From positions 1-12,522 of the forward strand of contig JAEZHS010000569.1 of NCBI GenBank assembly GCA_023436825.1: a stretch of 12,522 nucleotides of DNA, given 5' to 3'. Source of the DNA: Pseudomonadota bacterium. GTDB lineage: Bacteria; Pseudomonadota; Alphaproteobacteria; Reyranellales; Reyranellaceae. The position numbers were made by a program, and so were the translations under genes. Shown one piece after another: positions 1-7,932 of the stretch; the stretch's first letter is position 1; every line of letters begins with the position of its first letter. The notes below the pieces were generated by a model. It was not told where the DNA came from. It did no database searches and saw nothing but the letters and a program-made list of their open reading frames with translations.

Positions 1-408
1 CTGCTGGGCTACCTCTCGAACGCCGGCGCCATCGTGCCGGTCATCGACGGCTTCTTCCGGCTGGTGATGGTATGGAATGTCGGCGTCAGCTTCGGCCTGA
101 TGGGCGGCGATGCGGCATTGCCGCCATGGGTGCTGTCGGGCGTGGCGATCGCCGTCTGCATCGGGCTTTTCCTGTGGCTGCGACGAACCGACCGACCGCA
201 CACGGCGTGGGGCATCGGCCTTGTCATGGGGGGCGCCATCGGCAATGTTATCGACCGCGCCCGGTGGGGAGCGGTGTTCGATTTCGCCGATTTCCATATT
301 GGCCACTGGCATTGGCCGGCCTTCAACATCGCCGATTCGGCGATCGTTGTCGGCGTCGGCCTGATGCTCATCGATTCCCTCATCGGCGAAAAGCAACGCG
401 CGCCCTGA
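1..408 (+). CDS. lspA: Lipoprotein signal peptidase (signal peptidase II), 5'-truncated by window edge
   Basis: This inner-membrane aspartyl protease removes the signal peptide from prolipoproteins after diacylglyceryl transfer. The frame is open from base 1 and codes for 135 residues. The family is usually near 165, so about 30 N-terminal residues, including the first membrane helix, lie outside the window. Visible family motifs are WNVGVSFGL, then GGAIGNVIDRA with the first catalytic Asp (residue 85 of the visible part), then DFADF and FNIADSAI with the second catalytic Asp (residue 112). Hydrophobic stretches between the motifs fit the four-helix topology. The GTG at 34 is internal and not the real start. 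The next gene, 46 bases downstream, encodes a lipoprotein and so a likely substrate. ileS is often upstream of lspA in other bacteria but cannot be seen here. The identification is firm. Confidence 0.95.
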   Translation: MLGYLSNAGAIVPVIDGFFRLVMVWNVGVSFGLMGGDAALPPWVLSGVAIAVCIGLFLWLRRTDRPHTAWGIGLVMGGAIGNVIDRARWGAVFDFADFHIGHWHWPAFNIADSAIVVGVGLMLIDSLIGEKQRAP

Positions 409-442
409 TGCAGCCATGATCAGCGAAGAAAACAACAAGACC

Positions 443-448
443 GAAGGA
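443..448 (+). promoter_or_regulatory. Ribosome binding site of the DUF3035 lipoprotein gene
   Basis: GAAGGA lies 6 bases before the ATG at 455. It supports that start over the in-frame ATG at 416, which would put 13 charged, polar residues in front of a clean lipoprotein signal peptide. Confidence 0.7.
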
Positions 449-454
449 CGAACG

Positions 455-1048
455 ATGCGACGGACGATCCTGACACCGGCAAGCCTCCTCACCCTCGCGG
501 CCCTCGGTGTCGTCAGCCTCGGTGGCTGCAGTGCACTTGAAAATCTCGGCGGTAGCAAAAAGGTGTCGCCCGACGAGTTCAAGATCGTCTCGCACTCGCC
601 GCTCACCATGCCGCCCAACGCCGAGCTCAGGCCGCCCAGGCCCGGCGAGCCCCGGCCGCAGGAAGTGACGCCGGCCGACCAGGCCAAGGAGGCGCTGTCG
701 CCGGCGTTGGCCGCCCGCCCGCAGCGCAACCAGGTGATGACCGGCGCCGCCCAGGGCCCGGGCCGCACCAGCGCCGAGGCGGCCCTGGTGCAGAAGGCCG
801 GTGGCGGCAACGCCGATCCCAACATCCGCAGCCGGGTCAACCAGGACACCAAGACCATCAACGACAGCGACAAGTCGTTCATCGACAGCCTGATCTTCTG
901 GCAGGACACGCCACCTTCCGGCGTCGTCGTCGATCCGACCAAGGAGCAGCAGCGCATCCGCGACGCCCAGGCGGCCGGCCAGCCCGCCGCGGGCCAGACA
1001 CCGACCATCAAGCGGCGTCAGCGCGGCCTGCTCGAAGGCCTCTTCTGA
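455..1048 (+). CDS. DUF3035 (BamF-like) outer-membrane lipoprotein
   Basis: A 197-residue lipoprotein. The signal peptide begins MRRTILTPAS, followed by a hydrophobic core and the lipobox LGGC. Cys25 is the lipidated residue, and the Ser after it suggests sorting to the outer membrane. Just after the Cys is a short motif, VSPDEFKIVSHSPLTMPP, which is typical of the DUF3035 family. Some members are annotated as BamF, an alphaproteobacterial accessory lipoprotein of the beta-barrel assembly machinery; I recall this from family knowledge and it is not shown here. The rest is rich in Pro, Ala and Gln and looks largely disordered. It ends in a basic stretch and GLLEGLF, a C-terminal signature I associate with this family. 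The start at 455 is chosen from the ribosome binding site and the signal peptide. It sits between lspA and two exported peptidases. Family assignment is good; the BAM role is inference. Confidence 0.8.
   Translation: MRRTILTPASLLTLAALGVVSLGGCSALENLGGSKKVSPDEFKIVSHSPLTMPPNAELRPPRPGEPRPQEVTPADQAKEALSPALAARPQRNQVMTGAAQGPGRTSAEAALVQKAGGGNADPNIRSRVNQDTKTINDSDKSFIDSLIFWQDTPPSGVVVDPTKEQQRIRDAQAAGQPAAGQTPTIKRRQRGLLEGLF
1034..1038 (+). promoter_or_regulatory. Ribosome binding site supporting a CTG start for the first M16 gene
   Basis: GAAGG lies 6 bases before CTG at 1045-1047, inside the last codons of the DUF3035 gene. The spacing matches that of the next gene pair, where AGGAAGG at 2423-2429 lies 6 bases before a GTG that also overlaps the upstream stop. 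Confidence 0.5.
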
Positions 1049-2439
1049 GCAGGGCGGCGATCTCGCGCCGCCGCGCCCTGCTCGGCGGCTCTTTGGTCGC
1101 GGGAATCGTCGCAGCCGGCACGCTCGCCGCGCCGTCGATCGCGCGCGCCAAGCTTTTTTCGGTCGAGCGGCGGAAGTCCGACTTCTTCACCCTGCCCAAC
1201 GGGCTGCAGGTGGTGGTCCTGCCGTCGAGCCGTGCGCCGATCGTCAACCAGCTCGTGGTCTACAAGGTCGGCAGCGCCGACGAGGTCTACGGCAAGACCG
1301 GCATCGCCCATTTCCTCGAGCACATGATGTTCAAGGGCACGGGCACCGTCGGGCCGACCGAATTCTCGCGCATCGTCGCCAGGAACGGCGGGCGCGACAA
1401 CGCCTATACCAGCTTCGACACCACCGGCTACTACCAGACGGTCGCGCCCGACCGGCTGGAGATGGTCATGCGCATGGAGGCCGACCGCATGACCAACCTG
1501 CGCATCACCGAGAAGGAACTGATCCCCGAGCGCCAGGTCGTGCTCGAGGAGCGCCGCATGCGCATCGAGAACTCGCCGGCGGCGCTGCTGGGCGAGGCGG
1601 TGCAGGAGCAGCTCTACGGCCGCCACAAGCCCTACGGCATGCCGATCTCGGGCTATGTCGATGACGTGAAGAGGCTCAACATCCACGATCTCGCGGCGTT
1701 CTATGCCAAGTGGTACATGCCCAACAACGCGATCCTGATCGTGGCCGGCGACACCACGGCCGAGCAGGTGCGCAAGCTCGCCGAGAAGCACTACGGACCG
1801 ATCCCCCAGCGCAAGGTCGATCCGCGGCGCCGGCCGGGCGAGGGCGCGTCCGACCTGCCGCAGCGTGTCGCGCGCGCCGATGCACGCGTCGCCGAGCCGC
1901 GCTGGTCGCGCTACTATCTTGCGCCGTCCTACCACAAGGGCGAGAGCCAGTACGCCTATGCCCTGCAGGTGCTGGCGCGGCTGCTGGGCGGCAGCGAGAC
2001 CAGCCGGCTGTGGAAGGCCCTGGTCGACGACCGCAAGCTGGCGCTGGCGGCATGGGCCTCCTACAGCCCGTCGAGTCTCGGTCTCACCTCCTTCGATCTC
2101 AGCGTCCATCCCGCGTCGGGCACGCCCATGGTCGAGATCGAGAGCGCGGTTGGCGGAATGCTGGGCAAGCTGCTCGACGACGGCGTCACGGCCGAGGAAG
2201 TCGAGCGGGCGCAGAATCAGCTACTGGCGGCCGCGATCTACTCGCAGGATTCGCTGCAGAGCGGTCCGCGCATCTACGGCGGCGCGCTCGGCGTCGGCGG
2301 CACGGTGGCCGATATCGACGCCTGGCCGCAGCGCATCAGCGCCGTCACGCCCGCCGCCGTGGTCGCGGCCGCCCGCCATGTCTGGCGCGCCGACGGGCTC
2401 GTGACCTCGGTGCTGACGCCGCAGGAAGGCATGCGGTGA
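1045..2439 (+). CDS. M16B zinc metallopeptidase, catalytic subunit, with Tat signal peptide
   Basis: Pitrilysin/mitochondrial-processing-peptidase-like protein of 464 residues with the proposed CTG start. HFLEH (His89, Glu92, His93) plus Glu169, 76 residues after the last His, make the zinc site of the M16 family. The later segment YGMPISGYVDDVKRL and the WYMPNNAILIVAGD stretch are typical of M16. The frame has no ATG, GTG or TTG between 901 and the TTG at 1093. Starting at 1093 would cut off SRRRALLGG, a twin-arginine motif followed by a hydrophobic stretch ending in SIARA. CTG at 1045 overlaps the upstream TGA as CTGA and has a good ribosome binding site. The position of the substrate-binding Arg/Tyr pair found in the C-terminal half of partner subunits is DD...LAL here (Asp328 and Leu334), so it is degenerate. 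It probably works as a heterodimer with the next gene in the periplasm. Substrate is unknown. Product is firm; the start is a proposal. Confidence 0.88.
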   Translation: MSRAAISRRRALLGGSLVAGIVAAGTLAAPSIARAKLFSVERRKSDFFTLPNGLQVVVLPSSRAPIVNQLVVYKVGSADEVYGKTGIAHFLEHMMFKGTGTVGPTEFSRIVARNGGRDNAYTSFDTTGYYQTVAPDRLEMVMRMEADRMTNLRITEKELIPERQVVLEERRMRIENSPAALLGEAVQEQLYGRHKPYGMPISGYVDDVKRLNIHDLAAFYAKWYMPNNAILIVAGDTTAEQVRKLAEKHYGPIPQRKVDPRRRPGEGASDLPQRVARADARVAEPRWSRYYLAPSYHKGESQYAYALQVLARLLGGSETSRLWKALVDDRKLALAAWASYSPSSLGLTSFDLSVHPASGTPMVEIESAVGGMLGKLLDDGVTAEEVERAQNQLLAAAIYSQDSLQSGPRIYGGALGVGGTVADIDAWPQRISAVTPAAVVAAARHVWRADGLVTSVLTPQEGMR

Positions 2440-3761
2440 GGCGGCTGGTGCGTGTCCTCGCCGCGCTGGTCGTGGCGGCCTTGGCGCTGCCCGCCGCCGC
2501 CGGCGCGGTCGACATCAAGACGGTGACCACGCCGGCGGGCATCAAGGCCTGGCTGGTGCAGGACAAGAGCGCCCCCGCCGTGTCGCTCGCCTTCTCCTTC
2601 GCCGGCGGCACCGCGTCGGATCCCGAGGGCCAACTGGGCGTCACCACCCTGATGGCGACGTTGCTCGCCGACGGTGCCGGAACGCTCACCTCGCAGGCCT
2701 TCCGGCAACGGCAGGAGGACGCCGCGGCATCGGTGAGCTTCAACGCCTCGCTCGATCGCCTGGGCGGCAGCCTGCGCGTGCTGTCGGCCAACCGCGAGGA
2801 AGGGTTCGAGCTGTTGCGGCTGGCGCTCACGCAACCGCGCTTCGACGCCGACATGATCGAGCAGCGGCGTGCCCAGACGATCGCTTCGATCAACCAAGCC
2901 AACCAGCGGCCCGGCTCGGTCGCCGCGCGCACGCTGATGCAGACCGAGTTCGCGGGCCATCCCTATGCCAACGATCCTGACGGCACGCCCGACGACCTGA
3001 GGAAGCTCTCGCAACAGAACATCAAGCAGCGCGCCCAGTCCCTGCTGATCCGCAACGGCCTAATCGTCGCCGCCGTGGGCGACATCGACGAGGCCGATCT
3101 CGCGCGCCTTCTCGACCGCGCCTTCGGCAGCCTGCCCGTCGGTACGCCGCCGCCTCTGCCGCCCGAGTGGAAGCCGCCGACCAAGGCGCGGACCGTGGTG
3201 GTCGAACGACCGGTGCCGCAGAGCACGGCCCTGCTGGCGCTGCCCGGTATCGCCCGCGACGATCCCGACTGGTACGCGGCGCTGATCATGAACCACATCC
3301 TGGGCGGCAGCGGCCAGCAGTCGCGCCTGTTCAGCGAGGTCCGCGAGAAGCGCGGGCTGGCCTACGGCGCCTCGTCGAGCCTGCGCGTCTACAAGCGCGC
3401 CGCGCTGCTCGTGATGTCGACGGCGTCGGCCAACGAGCGCGTCGCCGAGGCGCTGCGCGTGGTGAAGGCCGAGCTGGCGCGGCTCCGCGTCGACGGACCG
3501 ACCGAGCAGGAGCTCGCCGACGCCAAGACCTATCTCGCCGGGGCGCTGGCGCTGTCGCTCGATTCGTCGGGCGCCATCGCGGGCCTGCTGCACTCCATGC
3601 AGGTCGATGGCCTGGCGCCCGACCATCTCACCAAGCGCACCGCGCTGATCACGGCGGTCAAGATCGACGATGTCCGCCGTCTTGCGCGTCGCCTGCTGCG
3701 CGACGACGTCCTGACGACGGTTGTCGTCGGCAAGCCGGTGGGCGTGACCGCAGATCCGTAA
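2436..3761 (+). CDS. M16B peptidase-like subunit lacking the zinc motif, Sec-exported
   Basis: A 441-residue M16 family protein. GTG at 2436 overlaps the upstream stop as GTGA and has AGGAAGG 6 bases ahead. The N-terminus MRRLVRVLAALVVAALAL followed by PAAAGA is a Sec signal peptide with probable cleavage after AGA. Where the first gene has HFLEH this one has TLMAT (residues 71-75), so it cannot bind catalytic zinc there. It keeps the C-terminal segment REKRGLAYG with Arg303 and Tyr310, the pair that binds substrate in M16B enzymes. In characterised heteromeric M16B peptidases one subunit carries the zinc site and the other the Arg/Tyr pair, which is exactly the split seen here. I infer a periplasmic heterodimer with the upstream gene. 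A gap of 59 bases follows before mutL. Confidence 0.9.
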   Translation: MRRLVRVLAALVVAALALPAAAGAVDIKTVTTPAGIKAWLVQDKSAPAVSLAFSFAGGTASDPEGQLGVTTLMATLLADGAGTLTSQAFRQRQEDAAASVSFNASLDRLGGSLRVLSANREEGFELLRLALTQPRFDADMIEQRRAQTIASINQANQRPGSVAARTLMQTEFAGHPYANDPDGTPDDLRKLSQQNIKQRAQSLLIRNGLIVAAVGDIDEADLARLLDRAFGSLPVGTPPPLPPEWKPPTKARTVVVERPVPQSTALLALPGIARDDPDWYAALIMNHILGGSGQQSRLFSEVREKRGLAYGASSSLRVYKRAALLVMSTASANERVAEALRVVKAELARLRVDGPTEQELADAKTYLAGALALSLDSSGAIAGLLHSMQVDGLAPDHLTKRTALITAVKIDDVRRLARRLLRDDVLTTVVVGKPVGVTADP

Positions 3762-3772
3762 GTGCGCGATCT

Positions 3773-3804
3773 GCCCGCCAGTATCTTTCCCGAAGCCGGC
3801 GGGC
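3773..3804 (+). other. Inverted repeat between the second M16 gene and mutL
   Basis: GCCCGCC (3773-3779) and GGCGGGC (3798-3804) can form a perfect 7-bp stem with an 18-base loop, starting 11 bases after the M16 stop. There is no T-run after it, so it is not a classical Rho-independent terminator. It could stabilise or weaken the transcript before mutL, or be chance in GC-rich DNA. Confidence 0.3.
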
Positions 3805-3820
3805 GTAAGATGAGAATGCC

Positions 3821-5646
<1,826 letters not shown>

Positions 5647-5650
<4 letters not shown>

Positions 5651-6084
5651 AGCACATCCTGTTGCTGGCGTTCCTGCTGGCCGTGACCACCCAAATGTTT
5701 GGGACCCAGGCGCTTGGCCAGCCGGCGCCGACCTCGCCCCTCGACGGCCAATGGCGCGGCACGAGCGACGGCGGCTCGTGCAACGCGCCCCTCGACTTCG
5801 TCATCACCGTCGAGAACGGCTTCGTCGACGGCTCGGCCTACGACACCACGGCGCACGGTCCGGTGCCCAACCTCAAGAAGGCGCCGCCGCCCGCGCCGAC
5901 GCCAAGCCTGTGGCAGATCCATGGGGTCGCCAGGCCGAGCGGCCCCTTTCCCCTGCTCGGCGTCGCCTCGGTGAAGGCGGCCGACCGCCGCGACGGTAAG
6001 TTCACAGGCCGCAGCGAAGGCGGCGGGCTGGTGATCAGCGAAAACAGCGGCTGCCGTCGCACCGCCCGTCTGGTCCGGGGCTGA
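5647..6084 (+). CDS. Small secreted protein of unknown function, coupled to mutL
   Basis: 145 residues from ATG 5647, which overlaps the mutL stop by four bases (ATGA). The N-terminus [16 protein letters not shown] continues into a hydrophobic Sec signal peptide, with probable cleavage near ALGQPA. The mature part, about 120 residues, begins [20 protein letters not shown] and continues with [13 protein letters not shown]. That alternation of hydrophobic and Gly/Ser residues suggests a small beta-sheet domain like the 'G-x-W-x-G' secreted proteins common in alphaproteobacteria. Two cysteines, one in SCN and one in GCRR near the C-terminus, could form a disulfide in the periplasm. A Pro-rich loop, [10 protein letters not shown], splits the protein. 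No catalytic motif is visible and I do not recognise a named family. An in-frame ATG at 5578 lies inside mutL and would spoil the signal peptide, so it is rejected. Confidence 0.75.
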
Positions 6085-6279
6085 TAGTCGGCGACGCGAG
6101 GATCTGCAGATTCGGCAGCTCGATGAGGATCACGATAAAGTGTCGGCGTGGAAGCACTGCTGGCACTCGGGGGCAGCGACACAACGAATGGCGTGATCGC
6201 CGGTTCGACCCGCCACAGGTGGCCCTCTACGGAGCCCAAAAAGTCGCGAAAACGAAACTGTCGAAATGAACCCAAGTTA

Positions 6280-6306
6280 TTGACTGTTTTACACTTCGGT
6301 TATAAT
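6280..6306 (+). promoter_or_regulatory. Sigma-70-like promoter candidate in an AT-rich patch
   Basis: TTGACT (6280-6285) and TATAAT (6301-6306) are five of six and six of six matches to the housekeeping hexamers. The 15-base spacer is two short of the optimum. Shifting the -10 to TAATAT (6303-6308) gives 17 bases with a four-of-six match. It points rightward, towards the inverted repeat and against the methyltransferase gene, with no coding gene downstream on that strand. It may drive a short non-coding or antisense RNA, or be inactive. Confidence 0.4.
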
Positions 6307-6360
6307 ATCGCGCTGTTGCGCTGCGTCCCGGCGCTCCTGCTCTTTGCATCGTCTGAGACC

Positions 6361-6392
6361 AAAAGACTGCCGCAGACATCGCGTGCGGGCAG
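6361..6392 (-). terminator. Candidate Rho-independent terminator of the minus-strand operon
   Basis: Read on the minus strand, CTGCCCGCA (6392-6384) pairs with TGCGGCAG (6374-6367) as an 8-bp stem with one bulged C and a 9-base loop. It is followed at once by TCTTTT (6366-6361). It lies 91 bases past the methyltransferase stop. The T-run is short and interrupted, so strength is uncertain. Confidence 0.45.
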
Positions 6393-6399
6393 AGTGGGT

Positions 6400-6452
6400 C
6401 TGTCACCCCGAGCGAAGCTGCAGGAAAGGTCCCTCTGCGCTCGGGATGACAG
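6400..6452. repeat. Imperfect 15-bp inverted repeat, REP-like palindromic element
   Basis: CTGTCACCCCGAGCG (6400-6414) and CGCTCGGGATGACAG (6438-6452) pair over 15 bases with one mismatch. The 23-base loop contains CTGCAG. The arm resembles the GTCATCCTGAGCGAAG type of dispersed palindrome that I recall from many bacterial and metagenomic assemblies. A half-copy occurs at 10000-10015. Placement between convergent genes, about 30 bases past a stop codon, is typical of REP-like elements. No transposase is present in the window. Confidence 0.55.
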
Positions 6453-6483
6453 CGGGGGTGTATCGGACCTGTCCGAACGCCGA

Positions 6484-7203
6484 TCAACCCCCTTGTGAGA
6501 AACTGCCAGAGCCCTTCATGGCGTTGACGGCGAGCAGCACGCCTCGGCCGGCACGCTTGGCGAACTTCGGGATCGCCGCGATCGTCTGCTGATCGGCGCG
6601 CATCTCCTCGAACTCACAATCGGGGAAGCCCGCCGCCGCGAGCGCGGCGCTGAACTCGGCGCGATCGTGCACATGGCTCGGCAGCGCAATGGTCACGCCA
6701 TCACGCTCGAAGTGCGCGCCGATGCCGGTGGCCAGCATGTCGGGATGGATCTCGGCCACGAACAGGTGGCCGCCAGGGCGGATATGCCGCGCCGCCTGCG
6801 CGATGGTCGGCGCCACGCTGGCGGCATGCTCGAGCACCAGCGTGATGACGGCGAGATCGAAGTCGGCAGGCACGCCCGGCCAGTCGCCTTCGAGATCGAC
6901 CTGCAGCAGGCGGACACGGCCCTGGGCGATCTGTCGGGTCAGACGTTCCTGCGCTCGCACCAGCATCGCCGACGAACCGTCGATCCCCACGGCCGATCTC
7001 GCGCCGCCGCCGACGGCACGGGCGAGCACGCGGCCGGTGCCGCAGCCGATGTCGAGCACGCGCGCGCCGGCAAACGGTAGCGGCCGCGAATCGAGAAACC
7101 GCTCGACCGCGGCGATCATCGGATTGTCGTAGGCGTCGTAGCTGTCGGCCCAGGCTGCATAGCCTTGCCGTACATCGGTCCTGATCAGCTCGCTTGGGCT
7201 CAT
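6484..7203 (-). CDS. Class I SAM-dependent methyltransferase (UbiE/BioC-like), substrate unknown
   Basis: 239 residues from ATG 7203, starting MSPSELIRTDVRQG. AAGGGAG at 7213-7219 sits 9 bases ahead of it. The frame extends upstream to an ATG at 7251, but that lacks a comparable ribosome binding site and would add 16 unconserved-looking residues. The SAM-binding motif I is VLDIGCGTGRVL (about residues 49-60), followed by the acidic end of beta-2 in VGID (Asp75). Next are FDLAVITLVLEHA for the motif IV/post-II region and HIRPGGHLFVAEIHP for the helix and strand of motif III. This is the fold used by small-molecule methyltransferases such as UbiE, BioC and Tam, and the sequence does not tell which substrate. 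It is the last gene before the terminator candidate and is separated from the upstream phosphatase gene by 120 bases. Confidence 0.85.
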   Translation of the reverse strand: MSPSELIRTDVRQGYAAWADSYDAYDNPMIAAVERFLDSRPLPFAGARVLDIGCGTGRVLARAVGGGARSAVGIDGSSAMLVRAQERLTRQIAQGRVRLLQVDLEGDWPGVPADFDLAVITLVLEHAASVAPTIAQAARHIRPGGHLFVAEIHPDMLATGIGAHFERDGVTIALPSHVHDRAEFSAALAAAGFPDCEFEEMRADQQTIAAIPKFAKRAGRGVLLAVNAMKGSGSFSQGG

Positions 7204-7259
7204 GACGGTGCTCTCCCTTCGACAGCCTTCACCCGGCCGCATGAGGAGCACTGATTTCT

Positions 7260-7276
7260 CGTCGGTCTTGCCGACG
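7260..7276. other. Short perfect hairpin between phosphatase and methyltransferase genes
   Basis: CGTCGG (7260-7265) and CCGACG (7271-7276) form a 6-bp stem with a 5-base loop in the 120-base gap. Neither strand has a T-run after it. It could act as an RNA processing or attenuation structure; no riboswitch signature is seen. Confidence 0.25.
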
Positions 7277-7323
7277 GTCCGCCAGACGCGAGCGATCTAG
7301 CAGCGTGTTACCGGCGAGGCAAG

Positions 7324-7932
7324 CTAACCGCAGAGGATCTTTTCCTCGACGCCGGCCAGCAGGCGGAAGAAGGCGTCCTGCGGTTTTTCGAGCACGAACA
7401 TCGCCTTGGCATCGAGCCCGAGATTGAGCCCGCGCAGCACGGCGCCGCTGACGCCATGCCCGACCACGACCGTGCGCGTGCCGGACGCGATGATGTCGGC
7501 CAGCATCTCGGCCGAGCGCCGGCGCAGTTCGGCGTGGGTCTCGCCACCGGGTGGGCAGTAGCCGTGCGGATCGGCGCGCCAATCGGCGAGGGCCGTGGGA
7601 TGGGTGACCTCGATCTCCTTCCAGCTGAAGCCTTCCCACTGGCCGTAGCCCAGCTCGACCAGCCGCGGATCGTCGCGCCATTCGGCGGGATCGAGGCCAA
7701 GCTCGCGGCCGACGATCTCCGAGGTCTCGCGCACGCGGCCGAGCGGGCTGCGCAGGAAGATCGTCGGGCCGGGCGTGCGGGCGAGCTCGACCTTGAGCGT
7801 GCGACCCATCGCCAGAGCCTGGGCGCGGCCGCGCTCGGTGAGCGCCGAATCCTTGGTGCCCTGCATGCGCCGTTCGGTGTTCCACGCCGTCTCGCCATGA
7901 CGCAGCATGTAGAGGGGAGCCTTGAGCGTCAT
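7324..7932 (-). CDS. Histidine phosphatase family protein (phosphoglycerate mutase-like)
   Basis: 202 residues. The branch-1 signature LRHGET gives Arg11 and the nucleophile His12. Arg61 in LRSPLGR, the proton donor Glu93 in LVELGYGQWEG, and the second His159 in VVVGHG complete the active site. All expected catalytic residues are therefore present. The family includes cofactor-dependent phosphoglycerate mutases, the cobalamin-pathway phosphatase CobC and broad-specificity phosphatases such as PhoE. This small size and the GQWEG motif favour a phosphatase. Its ATG overlaps the rsmD stop (ATGA), and AAGG lies 6 bases upstream. It is coupled to an rRNA methyltransferase gene, which does not reveal the substrate. 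No signal peptide, so cytoplasmic. Confidence 0.9.
   Translation of the reverse strand: MTLKAPLYMLRHGETAWNTERRMQGTKDSALTERGRAQALAMGRTLKVELARTPGPTIFLRSPLGRVRETSEIVGRELGLDPAEWRDDPRLVELGYGQWEGFSWKEIEVTHPTALADWRADPHGYCPPGGETHAELRRRSAEMLADIIASGTRTVVVGHGVSGAVLRGLNLGLDAKAMFVLEKPQDAFFRLLAGVEEKILCG

Larger units (their letters stand above)
6085..6483. other. Intergenic region between convergent genes; no supported CDS
   Basis: About 400 bases separate the secreted-protein gene (plus) from the methyltransferase gene (minus). Open frames here lack homology I can recognise, ribosome binding sites and plausible protein composition. The region is unlike its surroundings in base use: 6241-6310 is about 37% GC by hand count. 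Its contents are a promoter-like pair, a minus-strand terminator candidate and an inverted repeat, each listed separately. Nothing certain is seen in 6085-6275 apart from a short perfect inverted repeat, GCCAC-AG-GTGGC (6212-6223). Confidence 0.6.

Noticed and set aside
1018..2109. Long minus-strand open frame (363 codons) across the first M16 gene
   Set aside because: It is antisense to a protein with clear M16 motifs. Its translation is low-complexity, rich in Arg, Ala, Gly and His, as expected of a shadow frame in GC-rich DNA.
1710..2435. Upstream extension of the second M16 frame
   Set aside because: The frame is open back to 1710, but the extension is Arg/Ala-rich shadow of the first M16 gene. 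GTG 2436 gives a signal peptide and has a good ribosome binding site.
6195..6225. GGTTCGACCCG, which looks like a tRNA T-loop
   Set aside because: The flanking bases do not pair as a T-arm and no acceptor, D or anticodon arm can be built around it.
6148..6498. Plus-strand frame of 116 codons in the intergenic region
   Set aside because: It runs across the promoter-like patch, the terminator candidate and the inverted repeat, has no ribosome binding site, and its translation resembles nothing I know.
7204..7323. Possible riboswitch in the 120-base gap before the SAM methyltransferase gene
   Set aside because: Only a single 6-bp hairpin is visible; none of the conserved cores of SAM, SAH or cobalamin riboswitches could be recognised.
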